Assembly (NCBI GenBank): GCA_015680905.1
Contig: CM027385.1
Location: forward strand, 16,498,501-16,562,500
Length of the DNA stretch: 64,000 nucleotides
DNA from: Coptis chinensis
Lineage: Eukaryota > Streptophyta > Magnoliopsida > Ranunculales > Ranunculaceae
Reading direction: 5' to 3'
Below the pieces are notes generated by a model, which saw only the letters and a list, made by a program, of their open reading frames with translations, was not told the origin of the DNA and searched no databases. Positions 11,208-21,282 of the stretch are shown here, piece by piece. The position numbers and the translations under genes are program-made. Every line of letters starts with the position of its first letter. Within the stretch, counting starts at the first letter, position 1.

Positions 11208-12914
11208 AGCCACTCCATCGACGTACAAATTGAATTAAGACCTGATTTGTTGTGGATGTGATCTTCTCACAATGGATAGCATGCCCCAAAAAATACATCC
11301 TATTTGGATATGTCTAACCTTGCGAAAACTGGTGTTCAGTTTTGAACGTTTATCTAACGGTCCAAAAAATTTCGATTTCATAATAACATTTGATTAGGTT
11401 AGACATATTTGAATGAGCTGAAATTTTGTGGGCATTTTTCATAGTGGAGAGATCATATCTACAAAATATCAGCCCTTAATTCAACCAATAGGATGAGATA
11501 TGGCTTTGTACGTTTTGGGAGTGACTCGGGAGTGGCTCTATATATAGGAGAGTGATCTATATGCAACACTTTTTATACAACAGTTTATACAACTCTCTTT
11601 TATAAGTTGAACTAAGATCAAATACTTTGTGGGTATGATTTTACCACTATAGAGAGATCATATCCACAAAATTTCATATCATTCCAAAATCTCCAACCCT
11701 TTCAAATCTTGATTTGAAAATATGATTTATTTTAATAGTCAGGATTTACAATTTTGCAACCCTTTTTTAGCATCTTTAGAAATTTCCAATGAGCCCAATT
11801 TTTGCAAGAATGTTCTCTATGGTGATAACATCCACAAAAAAATCAAGTCGTAAGTAAATTTGTGGAGTGAGATGGAGGCCATTATATAAACTATTGTAAA
11901 AAAGTGTTGTATATTGATCCTAACCCATATAGCTATACGCTATGCTACCTTGACATCTTATTTTGACACCTTATTTTCACCTTATTTACATATTGAGCTA
12001 AGGGCTGATTTTTGGTACATAAGATCTCCTTACCATGGATAGCATCTTCACCAAAACTCGTCCCAATTAGATATGTCTAGCCTTATCAAAAAGAGTGCTA
12101 AAATTGTGGACCGTTGGACAAAAATCGAACTTGAACACAACTTTTGACAAGGTTAGGCATGTTCAAATGTGCTGATATTTTGTGGAGATGATCTCCATTG
12201 TACTGTATGGGGGAACATATTTACAAAAAATCAGCATTTAGTTCATTGTGTAGGTTGTGGATGTCAAGGTAGCCTGCCCTATATTCTTCTATCTATGGGT
12301 ACATTGAAAAGGCAGGTGACAAGATAATCCAAAGTAAACATTTTGCAAATGAGGATCATACCCTTCTTAGCACCAACATAATATGAGAAAAACCCCAGAG
12401 CTCTCATGAGTGGTTAAGTACAGACAGTGTCGGAAGTCTGAGTAGGGGGGTCATTAATTACTTTAATTATAAATGGGCGTTTAAAATCAGTTCTTTTACA
12501 TCCAAAGATGAGATAATTCCTAAGTAATATTATTACAGATTTAACATCCAAACTGTTCGTATCTTAATTTTTTTTGAATATATAAGAAGAATTAAATTGA
12601 TATATCATAGTACAACTACACCTCCCAGCAGCTAAATCCTAGGACCACTCCCAGGCACATTGTTTGAGCTCAAATTAAGTATTATTCCAGCTAAGACTCG
12701 ACTAAAATGGGTCAAAAGACAAGAATTAGGGTTCAAATTTGAGCTATTAACTAAACTAATACAATTAGGGTTTAAATTTGGACAAAGAAAAGAGGAGAGA
12801 GAAAGATGTAACCTTTAAAAGCTTAAGAAGAGAGTCTTTCGAAGTTGGAAGCTTTTCGAGCTTCGTTCCAATATCTCGCAGCTCCTTTCGAAGCTTCTGC
12901 GCTTTTTGAGCCAT
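2239..12914 (-). CDS. PDS5: Sister chromatid cohesion protein PDS5 homologue, exons 1-12 (5' part of gene)
   Basis: PDS5 proteins are nuclear HEAT-repeat regulators that bind cohesin and control its loading, release and acetylation. Exons on the minus strand, all with GT-AG borders: 12914-12813, 10675-10472, 10371-10190, 9304-9178, 9035-8817, 8304-8091, 7820-7675, 7572-7427, 3149-3000, 2876-2828, 2752-2561, 2421-2239. They join in frame into 638 codons without a stop. The protein starts MAQKAQKLRKELRDIGTKL and contains plant PDS5 words such as ITRITAPEAPYSDD (86-99), RRVVILETLARYRS (about 123), DRVVEVRMSVVDH, KILRCLYDKDF (436-446) and LKDANVWKILTKLLDPNT. Exons 9 and 10 are short and easily missed. 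Known plant PDS5 proteins are much longer, so the C-terminal half is absent: either it lies left of the window beyond the copia insertion, or it has been lost. Family assignment is firm; whether the whole gene is functional is unknown. Confidence 0.93.
3677..3913. repeat. Tandem repeat, about 93-bp unit, 2 full and 1 diverged copy
   Basis: The block with CCCGGAACCCTAAAAGTCTC followed by an ATTGATAATCTCTC-type stretch starts at about 3731 and again at 3824, nearly identical. A more diverged copy lies at 3677-3730. It sits in PDS5 intron 8 next to the LINE relic. Confidence 0.85.
3955..4641 (-). pseudogene. LINE (L1-type) relic with reverse-transcriptase zinc-binding domain
   Basis: The minus-strand frame 4641-4411 reads FLLLACLFGKIKTIDNLNKK, then a G-N-L-x-x-LCQLCLGIEESIDRLFVNCP stretch. 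This matches the zf-RVT domain found C-terminal to reverse transcriptase in plant LINEs, including the CxxC and final C. The frame 4287-3955 further along the strand has no motif I recognise and may be the LINE tail or unrelated. No RT core was seen. The piece lies in PDS5 intron 8, in the same orientation as the gene. Confidence 0.6.
5600..6035. mobile_element. Palindromic GGATACG-rich non-autonomous element
   Basis: The left part (5605-5715) repeats CGGATACG/CGATACG words, and the right part (5935-6025) carries their reverse complements (CGTATCCGTATCC, GTGTCCGTATC), so the ends pair. The middle is AT-rich. This looks like a MITE or fold-back element of about 430 bp. A related copy occurs near 10850-10990 in intron 1, and a scrap near 6905-6955. 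The ends are approximate because no clear target duplication was recognised. Confidence 0.5.
7632..7669. repeat. (GA)n microsatellite in PDS5 intron 7
   Basis: About 19 GA dinucleotides in a row, ending 5 bp from the exon 7 donor site (7674). On the gene's strand this is a long CT run immediately inside the intron. Confidence 0.95.
9305..10189 (-). other. PDS5 intron 3, no recognised content
   Basis: 885 bp of AT-rich DNA between exons 3 and 4. No coding signal, terminal repeats or tandem array were recognised. Confidence 0.7.
10850..10990. repeat. Second copy of the GGATACG palindromic family (intron 1)
   Basis: Contains GACACGGATACGTGAGTCC, ATCCGACACGGATACGTGTCC and AACATGGCATGTCCTTGTGT, resembling the element at 5600-6035. 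It is followed directly by an AT microsatellite. Confidence 0.5.
11172..11205. repeat. (AT)n microsatellite
   Basis: Continuous AT dinucleotides abutting the left end of the next MITE. A shorter AT run lies at about 11005-11025. Confidence 0.9.
11206..11544. mobile_element. MITE 1 in PDS5 intron 1
   Basis: Terminal inverted repeats: the left end reads GGAGCCACTCCATCGACGTAC, and the right end is its imperfect reverse complement (a GTACGTTTTGG-type stretch ending in GAGTGGCTC). The interior has no coding potential and shares words (ATATGTCTAACCTT) with MITE 3, so both belong to related families. Confidence 0.65.
11551..11926. mobile_element. MITE 2 in PDS5 intron 1
   Basis: Left end GAGTGATCTATATGCAACAC with a following ACAGTTTATA tract. 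The right end (about 11885-11926) is the inverted counterpart (ACTATTGTAAAAAAGTGTTG then TATATTGATCC). The terminal inverted repeat is about 45 bp and imperfect. No ORF. Confidence 0.7.
11942..12275. mobile_element. MITE 3 in PDS5 intron 1
   Basis: Terminal inverted repeats GCTACCTTGACATC (left, about 11946) and GATGTCAAGGTAGC (right, about 12258-12272). The interior resembles MITE 1 (GATATGTCTAGCCTT). No ORF. It follows MITE 2 within about 20 bp. Confidence 0.7.
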
Positions 12915-13019
12915 TCTTGATTGATTCGTTAACTCAAAAGGGAAGCTCACCAGAAACAGTTATTAGTTAGAAGAGAGAGAGAACATTAGACAGAATATGA
13001 GGACTTTCCTAAAATTCAA

Positions 13020-13036
13020 CTTTATATATATATGTG
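13020..13036 (-). promoter_or_regulatory. Putative TATA box of PDS5
   Basis: The minus strand reads CATATATATATAAAG, about 110 bp upstream of the PDS5 start codon at 12914. A CT-rich tract (12970-12985 on the minus strand), typical of plant transcription starts, lies between the two. Inferred from position only. Confidence 0.45.
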
Positions 13037-13351
13037 AAGTCTTCCAGAGTGTAAGATCCAGATGAGGCGAGAGTTTCAAGTACGGAGATTTCTGAGGGTT
13101 TGGTTCGGTTTTTTTTAGTTCGTGCTCACTTCTTTTAATTTTTGTCGGGATTGGACAGGTCAACTAGTGTTGCAACTGAATTGACGTTGTATCATTTGGA
13201 GCTCGTTAGTGGCATTTACGTCAAATTAACTTATTTATGGGTTATTTAGCTTTTGGTACGGTCCTTCTAATAAATACAGCGAGTGAGTCTAAAGGACAAA
13301 ACCCCCTAAATAATCAACCGCAGAACCATTTTTTTTAATAATAAGCCCGAA

Positions 13352-13726
13352 TAAGGGTGGAATTTGAGCTGAGTGCTCGGAGCTCGGCTTAGGCTTGGCT
13401 CGTTTAAGTTTGGCTCGAGTTCACTCGTTTAACTATATGAGCCGAGCTCGAGCTCAAATGAAAGCTCGTGTAACAAATGAGTTTGATGAAGCTCAGCTCG
13501 TTTAGCTCAAATAACATATTTATAATGTAAAATAACCAAGCGGCTCGGGCTTGGCTCGTTTAATCTCGGCTCGGACTTGGCTCGTTTAAGCTCGGCTCGG
13601 GCTCGGCTCGGGCTTGGCTCGTTTACTATATGAGCCGAGCGCGAGCTCAATTTAAAGCTTGTGTAATTAGCGAGCCGAGCTTGAGCATGGTAAAGCTCGA
13701 CTTGTTTAGCTCGAATTCCACCCTTA
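13352..13726. mobile_element. GCTCGG-rich palindromic MITE
   Basis: Begins TAAGGGTGGAATTTGAGCT and ends AGCTCGAATTCCACCCTTA, an almost perfect terminal inverted repeat of 19 bp. The interior is made of many GAGCTCG / GCTCGGCTCG words on both strands, so the whole 375 bp can fold back. No ORF. It lies about 440 bp upstream of the PDS5 start codon, so it is part of the promoter region. Confidence 0.75.
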
Positions 13727-14244
13727 AACCCGAAAGACCGGGTGTATGAAATCTCCGGTCTACCCCTAAAACTTAAAAAGCCAACTTAACCACCCACCAT
13801 CCTTCATCTATTCTTCAAAACCCCCAAAATTGTGCGCATAACCCAAAACACTAAGAACTCCAAAGAAACTAAGGCGCAATCAACCAATCATTCTAAAGTA
13901 TTCAAATAACCACATGTGGCTATGCTAACCACTAGGAATTCAATTAATCCTAAAATTGAGAATTTTTGTTGATTTTTCGTTATTATATCACTCGTCGGAG
14001 CCGTATTTGCAATTTGCAAGTACAACCATCACAACTTTTGGGGAACCAGAATTTTATATTTGAGGGGAGGCTTTTTTACAGTTGTAGAGATGATCTTATA
14101 GTGTGAGCAAATATTTTCTTTTCTATAGAGGAGGGAGTTAGTGGCGTTTCCTCGCTTAAGGCAAGAAGAAAAAAGAATACACGTTGTTTACTTCAATTTG
14201 AACAGAATACATTTCTAAAAACCTTGTAATATGCTCACCATCTA
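13727..14244. other. Intergenic, nothing recognised
   Basis: AT-rich unique-looking sequence between the GCTCGG element and the hairpin array. No coding frame or repeat was recognised. Confidence 0.6.
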
Positions 14245-15225
14245 TTTGGACTATGAACAATGGTTGTTCACACTGAACAATCATTGCTCATACCCCTAGT
14301 GGACACTTAACAATCATTGTCCATAACCCTAGTAGACTATGAACAATCATTATTCATAAGCCTAGTGGACTATGAGCAATCATTGTTCACAGTGAACAAT
14401 CATTGCTTCATACCCGTAGTGGACTATAAACAATCATTGTTCATACCCCTAGTGGATCGACTATAAACAATGATTGTTCAAACCCCTAGTGGATTATGAA
14501 CAATCATCGTTCATACCTATTGCATTATGAACAATCATTGTTCATGAACAATCATTGTTCATACCCGTAGTGGATCGACTATGAACAATCATTGTTCATA
14601 CCCCTAGGGAACTATGAACAATCGTTGTTCATACTATAAACAATCGTTGTTCACATTGAACAATGATTGTTCATAGTCGATCCACTAGGAGTATGAAATT
14701 GTTCATACCCCTAGTGGATCGACTATGAATAGGGGGTATGAACAATGATTGTTCATATCATACCCCTAGTGGATCGACTATAAACAATTATTGTTCATAC
14801 TTATACCTATTTGACTATGGACAATGATTGTTCACATTGACAATGATTGTTTATACTTATACCTATTGGACTATGAACAATGATTGTCACTCAACAATCA
14901 TTGTTCATACCCCTAGTGGATCGACTATGAACAATGATTGTTCATACTTATACCTATTGGACTATGAACAATCATTGTTAACACTGAACAATCATTGTTC
15001 ATACCCCTAGTGGATCGACTTTGAACAATCATTGTTCATACCCCTAGTGATTGTTCATATCTCAACAGCATGATAAATGATCAGTGAGAACACTATTGGA
15101 CTATGAACAATTATTGTTCATACCCATATTGGACTGTGAACAATAATTGTTCATACCTCAATAACATGAGGAATAATCAGTGAGAACACTATTAGATTAT
15201 GAACAATCATTGTTCATACCCAGCA
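14245..15225. repeat. Array of about 28 hairpin-forming near-palindromes
   Basis: The core word ATGAACAATCATTGTTCAT (or its partner with G in the centre) is a 19-bp near-perfect palindrome with 9-bp arms. I count about 28-30 copies, some diverged. They are separated mostly by short spacers built from CCCCTAGTGGATCGACT or TATACCTATTGGACT. Spacing is irregular, so this is an inverted-repeat array rather than a simple head-to-tail satellite. Both central-base versions are mixed along it. Confidence 0.9.
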
Positions 15226-16140
15226 ATTCGAAGTGGGGTACGTGCTTTTGTGCTTTTGTACTTTTGTTAGAACGTAAAGAATTTATAATGTGTTGCTTCA
15301 AGTTTATGTTATCAAAAGATCTTGGTGGATTCAAACCGCCATTTTCTGGAAATCATCTTCCAGGTACTTTACCCTTTAAGCTAAAGACCCATTATTGGTG
15401 TGTGTTTTTTTACTAACTAACAATTGAAATAAACACGCAAAGAATGTACATTTTGAGAAGTATAATACAACAACAAATAATAAGCTATTAAGAATTAGTC
15501 AATCAATAAAAAACAATATGATTTATCCAAAAACCACTAATGCTAAATTTTCTACATTGCTTTGGGGAGTGGAGACCCATCAGGTAGGCATTTATGGTAT
15601 TTTTACTAGGCAGGCCTTTAGCATATAAGGTTTCAACTGATTGAGCTAAAACTCAAGTCATACAAGGACGGTCTACTATACTATTGGGCACAAGCATCCA
15701 CTAAAACAAGCCTATAATACCCCGTGTTTTTATCTAAACATTTCAGCAGGTAAAATGGGTAAGCATAATAATGGTATTCTTCGATGTTTTAATTTATTTA
15801 ACAATTTCTTTTTGAGAAAATCCCTTTCTTGGAGGTTCCCCTTTCTTTTTCCCCATCTTTAATTTATAACATAGAACTATAAGGCATCAGCACTCTGTTA
15901 TATCATTGTAACGAACCCTCCACCAATCATACCGTTCTAAGTGTTCTTGACCTCTCGACAGGACTAGTAAGAAACTAAGGACTAGTAACATGCCAATGCA
16001 AATTCATTGCAACTATTTCATGACAATAGTAATTAACTAATAGAGAGAAAACCTAGTTAATCACAACAGTTGTAAAGTAACAAATTAATACTTACCGGGT
16101 ATATGGTAAGAAAGATATTGTACAGCTACCCAAATGGAAA
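15226..16140. other. Intergenic, nothing firmly recognised
   Basis: AT-rich DNA between the hairpin array and the ATG12 fragment. The part next to 16140 could be the old 3' untranslated region of the captured ATG12 piece. No domain or terminal repeat was recognised. Confidence 0.5.
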
Positions 16141-16472
16141 TCAACCCCACGCCATTGGGAACGTGTAGTTCACCACCAGCTTCCCATCAATCCCAAAATT
16201 CTGTAGGTGTTAAATAGAAGATGCTAAAAGAATTTGGGTATATCCAGTCACAAATTCATGCATAATACAAGAACTTACATTGTATAAATCGGTAACTAAT
16301 TCATCAGGGTTTGGTGAAAAGGCACTATTTACGTACACAAACTGTAAATAAAACCAGAACAAAGTTAAATAAATAACAAATCGTACGTACACTTAATAAG
16401 TATGAAAAAATGCAACAGAAAATAAATACCAATGTGTCTCTGTGAAGTTATAACAATATGATTTATAACATG
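16141..16472 (-). pseudogene. ATG12-like fragment, C-terminal exons
   Basis: ATG12 is the ubiquitin-like modifier joined to ATG5 in autophagy. The exon 16341-16279 encodes FVYVNSAFSPNPDELVTDLY plus N. The exon 16200-16141 encodes NFGIDGKLVVNYTFPMAWG and a stop, keeping the C-terminal glycine that ATG12 uses for conjugation. Both have proper GT-AG borders. An upstream LHRDTL block (to 16430) continues the family sequence, but the bases before it are disrupted. The N-terminal half of ATG12 is missing: the strand continues instead into a different gene fragment at 16473. Introns are kept, so this is a DNA-level copy, not a processed pseudogene. Confidence 0.75.
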
Positions 16473-16640
16473 ATCCATAAGTCCATTTACTCCGGCTAAA
16501 GCAATGGCATCCAAATTGGGTGTCTTAGCAAACGATACCCAAATCTCGGCAATAACACATTGCCCAAGCCATCAATCAGCACAAACGCTACTCGTTCTTT
16601 GGGATGCTCGCCGGTTCCCTCTCTCTTACTCACTTTGAAG
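16473..16640 (-). pseudogene. Phosphoglycerate-mutase-like (2,3-BPG-independent, metalloenzyme family) N-terminal fragment
   Basis: The minus strand encodes GEHPKERVAFVLIDGLGNVL followed by LPRFGYR. After a short deletion and frame change it continues with AKTPNLDAIALAGVNGLMD. These are the N-terminal motifs of plant cofactor-independent phosphoglycerate-mutase-like enzymes, including the metal-binding D of LIDGLG. The usual bridge of about five residues between the two blocks is missing, and no start codon is in place. It is joined directly to the ATG12 fragment on the same strand, forming a chimera. Confidence 0.7.
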
Positions 16641-17058
16641 AAAAGAAGACGAAGGGTTCCTTATAAAACAAATGGAAGATTGAAAGTGGTATTTAAAAAT
16701 AAAAATACAGGGCCAAGTTATTTTGTCCTTGAGGGTTATTAAAATAAAAAAATTGGGTTCGTAAGTTGTTTCTATGATGTAAATGGTTTTGAGAGTGATT
16801 ATCAAAAAACCTTGTCCTCTAGATGGAGTTGTTTTGAATTGAATCTTGTTAATAATAATGGTCCAGACTTAATTGTTTATTAGAGCCCTGGATCATTCCA
16901 ACAATTATTTCTATTTTTAAATGACCAGTTTTAAATTTTTTTAAAGGGGGCGTCTAGGGTGCACCCAAATTTCGTATGCGCAGGATTTTGAACCACACAT
17001 TTTGAAGGTCAAAACTAAAATAACCTGGTGAAGAAGTTTCCATTGCGGTGACTTGGGG

Positions 17059-17356
17059 GTGTTTGGGTAATAAGCTAAAAAGTAAAAAAGATAAAGAACA
17101 TTAACACAATTGAAACCAAGTTAGAGGAGGAAGATGATGGATGTAACCGGACTAATCCGGGCTTTTGTCTTTAGGAGAAGCTCTTAACGGGAAGCTATAT
17201 CCAATGACTTATCAAAAAGCAGGAATCCAATTTTCGAAAAACTCTATAGGGAAGGAGTTTGAGCGGAATTCAAACTCTCTATCCAGATATTAAATCTCGC
17301 CACGTAGTCTAAAACAACTTTCTCCTTCTAAGCTTTTTAGCTTATTACCCAAACGA
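17059..17356. mobile_element. MITE with TIR starting GTTTGGGTAATAAGC
   Basis: The left end GTTTGGGTAATAAGCTAAAA and the right end CTTTTTAGCTTATTACCC(AAAC) are inverted copies of about 22 bp. Internal sequence is non-coding. A 15-bp word AACCTGGTGAAGAAG occurs on both sides (17021 and 17364), but the left copy is not adjacent to the end, so it is not a clean target duplication. Confidence 0.7.
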
Positions 17357-20114
17357 GGTCTAAACCTGGTGAAGAAGCAAATACCAATAAACTTGGGATT
17401 GACTCTGATTACATCGCTCCTTCTCCTAACGACCATATGGGAATCCATAGGTAATAAACTAGAAACCCTATCCCCGTTCTAATGGTTTTTTTTTATCTAT
17501 ATTTTGGTAACCCTTTCGAATTCGCCAACTAGTCTTTCTTTGTCATATTCTCTCCTTATTGTTCTGAATTTCAGATCAAACAGTTAAGGAGTTTCTTCAA
17601 ATTATTATGTTTTTAAAAGGAAGTTCTTCATTTAGAATAAATTAATAAATAATAAAAGAAAGTCATTCAATTGTCCTTCTTCCAATGATTAGGCTGCTTT
17701 CATTATCACTTCTTTCTTTCCTTTAGTGTTTCAATTTCATTTTATGTTTTTGTTTTTTGAATTTATGACCAATCACTCTATTTGAGTAATTCATGTTTTT
17801 TATTGGATGCATTTTCAATAAAAGTGGTTCATAAGAACTTTCGATTCGTATGAACTACTTTATAATATCCAATTTTTTAGATGCTACATATTTATCTCTC
17901 TTGAATGGTCTAATTGCATGAGTGTTTGTTTTAATCTTTTGTGAAAGTTTATTTCTTAGATGGATTCAATTGGTTGTAAGGCAATCGCTTGACATAACTA
18001 CATGAACAAGTTGTTGATATGATAGGTACAAGTCTTCAACCATAAGTGTATTCAAATATTTTCGTTTGACAATTGACGTATTTTTTCTTTGGCAATGGTG
18101 TTATTTGCTAAGGTTCAGGACGCGCTATAATGCCTAGCTTGATCACAATGTGTGGTTAGGATTTAATTAGGAGTCATAATTGCTAATTATGAAAACCTAC
18201 AAACCTTTCGAACTATGTATAAATCAAGGGTTGGGACACGCACTGACCCGGTGTGAGAGCGATTAGGATTAGGAAGCAATATTCCTGCTGATGCAAGGGT
18301 CTTATTATTTGGTTTTGTATTTCTTTTCTTCTATTTTTTTGATTTAATTTATATAATGAATTTTCACTTTATAGCTTTTTTTTAGTGCAACAGGGGCAAG
18401 GTGTCATCCATAGTAACATCAACTAGATCACAAGATTAAAGTCTATTTCTGGGAGGTAATTCTGCTTATGTGCTTCCATTATGAAAGCATCATCTTTATG
18501 TTGATTTTGATGCTTTTTTTAGCCTGTTAGTGCTTATTAGAATGGAATTCACTCTTAGAAATATGGCTCTTGCTATGCTTATTGTTGAGGTTTGGTTTTA
18601 ATTCCTTTTTCTTTTTTGTTTCTTTTAATAATTACATGTTTACAAGTCTTTGGGTGAAGTCCGGGGTGAGGGGTGGTATAATGAGCGTGAGGCTAGGAAT
18701 GATGATTGTGAGATAGATCTTGACTAATATGTTTAGAAATGAGGAGTTATCTAACACAAATTCTTGGTGTTTGAAAGGACATAACAAATACATGAATGCT
18801 TTAGTCGCTTCCATATTGGAAGTACAAAGGCCAAGAAATATGGAGTTGTTTATATTTTATTGTTATGTTAAACTATGGGTGTGCGATTTAAGACGGGAAA
18901 AACACCCTGGGAAAGCTGCTTTCAAGTCCCAAGTTTCTTGAATAATTAGCATCGAAGTGGTCAATGAACTCTTGAAATGAATTTTCAATATAGTTGGAGT
19001 TTTTAAATTTTATTTTTTTCATGTGTAATTTGTTGCAACACTCTTTTACATGATGTATTCAATGGTGTGGATGGATGAGTGCCTCTCTTATTAGCGTCAA
19101 GATCGACAATTGCTAGTAAGTCACAATCATATCTTAAATGACTTTGCATTGTAAGTTTGTAAGATCATTCTGTACATAAATAGGATATGAGATGAATTGT
19201 CATAGCAATACATGCATGTATATGTTTTTTTTAAATAAAATATATCTTACACAGGACTTTGCATGCAATGAATCCCCAGTACATCCACATTACTTTGTTA
19301 ATAATAAATAATTGCATGTGTGCCAACTTGGCCACCTACAGTAGCAGTGCAGTTCTACAACGAAAATGGAAAGATTATTATTGAGTGATAAAGATTGTTG
19401 TGGAAATGGGTGTTGCGAAATGGCCTCTATTGGTTCAAGCGTACATGGTTACTTGGAAACAAGTGAAAAGATAGCAGAGATAGTGACTAATTGGGTATAT
19501 CAGAAGAAGCAAGAGAGTGGAGGATGAATGTATCTCATCGAACCGTGTATGAAGTGTTAAAGTTCTCTATCTTTTTTTTTCGGTTTTTTTTTTGGTGAAT
19601 TATTTATTTATTTTTCGTGAGACTGTAATGTAAAGAACAACTACTACCATATGTATAGAAACATGATCATACTCCTATTTTCAATCCAAGGGGTTGTGAT
19701 ACTAGATTTCAAGTGATGTCTATTTCTTCTAAGCAGGTTCGATTGTTCATACTAGATTGTTCGCATGTTCTATTGCACTAAACAACATAACTACAGTACA
19801 CTAAACGACTATACGTAGCATATAATTTAATATCCAACAACAAATGAAATATTGTACAACAAAAATGAACTCAATTAGTAATGCAAGTTGTTTGTGATAG
19901 CATTAGGTTGGTAATAGTGTACTACGCACAAGTGCTTGTTATTTACCATTTTATTGTAGTAGAACATTTAAGTGCTACAAAACTGGTGTTGAGATTAATA
20001 AGCAATCACTTAAAAGAAGTTTAATCATATGATAAAAGTCTATGTATTAGTAAGTAATAATGTTGTTTGTTTTGTGTCGTAGTGAGATTGGATAAATAAA
20101 CACCGGGATCTCAA
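17357..20114. other. 2.7 kb intergenic, no gene recognised
   Basis: AT-rich sequence with only short frames and no recognisable domain. The frame 18720-18941 (73 aa) has no motif I can name. This may be old transposon filler. Confidence 0.5.
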
Positions 20115-20183
20115 AGGTACAAGTGTAGCAACTGCCAATCTACGGAGCACGCAAAGTCTAAGTGTCCACATCCGCATGCATAA
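20115..20183 (+). pseudogene. CCHC zinc-knuckle fragment
   Basis: The plus strand reads RYKCSNCQSTEHAKSKCPHP and ends in a stop: a C-x2-C-x4-H-x4-C knuckle. Such knuckles end plant MULE/FAR1-type transposases and occur in retroviral-type gag. Too short to decide which. It lies immediately upstream of the LTR at 20197. Confidence 0.45.
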
Positions 20184-20196
20184 ACACAATGGTGAG

Positions 20197-21282
20197 TGAT
20201 AAGCACCCAAAAATATAGTTTAAACCCCTTAATAGTATTACATTTAGGCCAATTATGTTTATAATAAATAAGAGTTAGTACTGTTTACGTGTTTTGTGTA
20301 TTTTAGGTCTTGAAGCTGTTTATGTGCTTAAAGACGTCATTTTGCATGGAAAACGAGTCAAGATGATTGCTAGAAGAGTTCTATGTTTAAAGCCCAAGAA
20401 TCAAGAAGAAAAAGCTTTTTCAAGCCCAGTCAAAGCTGGGAAGTCAAAGTCAATTCGGGTAAAAAAAAAGACAAAAAACTATCAAAACTTTAAAAGGGTG
20501 TATCTTTGGACTCGGATCTCAAAATTGGGCCTACTTTATGTCAAAACAACCGTCTCTGAATAAAATTTCCAATGGACCTGGACTTGCCCTAATCAGAGCT
20601 GTAAAAGTTGACAAAATAGCACTAAAGTAATTTCCAACAGAATTGACCCTTTTAGACTTGACCTAATGGATTTTGGGCTCACATTAGAGGCCCAAAGTCT
20701 AGCCTCTAGGCCTATGCATGAAAATATAACCCTAATCCTCTCTTAAATAAAGAGGATTAAAGCTAAACCTAACTAGGCTACTCCCCCATTAGTTTAGTAG
20801 TAATTAGGGCTCTCTCTCTCTCCCCTTTCTTTACTTTAGGTTTAGTTAGAATTATGTTTATAATTGTAGCCTCCATTAGAACCTTTCAATAAAAGTTTTA
20901 GTTATATTCAATTTTTATTTACATTATGTCTTTACTTTATTGTTTTAGTTTAATTAATCCGATGACACAAGGCTAAAACCTCCATTATAGGGGGTTAATG
21001 AAGCCACGTGAGGATGATAGCTAATTAGTATAGTTATTGTTTTGTATAGCGTTTCAAGTTTGATTTTTATGATTGTTTAGAGATAAAAATCATAAGAGTT
21101 GAACTAGAGATTGAAAACCCCATCAAAGAGATTTGTGGGGGGTGCTAATCTCTCATACTAGTGAAGCCATGATCAGAGATGACTTGGTATTCACTAGGGA
21201 TCAAGAAAAGCGATTCGATGACCAAACTAATAGCCAGTCGAATCGCGTGGTGGATTAACCTTCTCTATATCTTTCTTTTATC
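20197..21282 (+). repeat. Athila-like LTR, copy 1 (probably solo or truncated)
   Basis: Starts TGATAAGCACCCAAAA and reaches a TTATCA at 21282, giving TG...CA ends with a short inverted repeat. The first about 700 bp are closely similar to the copy at 30886, including an 85-90 codon frame (LEAVYVLKDVI...) that both share. No primer site follows. No matching 5-bp flanks were found (GTGAG on the left, ATTTA on the right), so the right end is provisional. Confidence 0.6.

Noticed and set aside
10753-11238. 161-aa plus-strand frame across intron 1
   Set aside because: It runs through two AT microsatellites and a MITE edge, giving YIYIYI repeats; not a gene.
14245-15225. CRISPR-like look of regularly repeated palindromes with spacers
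   Set aside because: The spacers are themselves repeats, the units vary, spacing is irregular and the context is a plant nuclear genome without cas genes.
17021-17378. 15-bp AACCTGGTGAAGAAG repeat as target duplication of the MITE at 17059
   Set aside because: The left copy is about 23 bp away from the element end, so it does not abut it.
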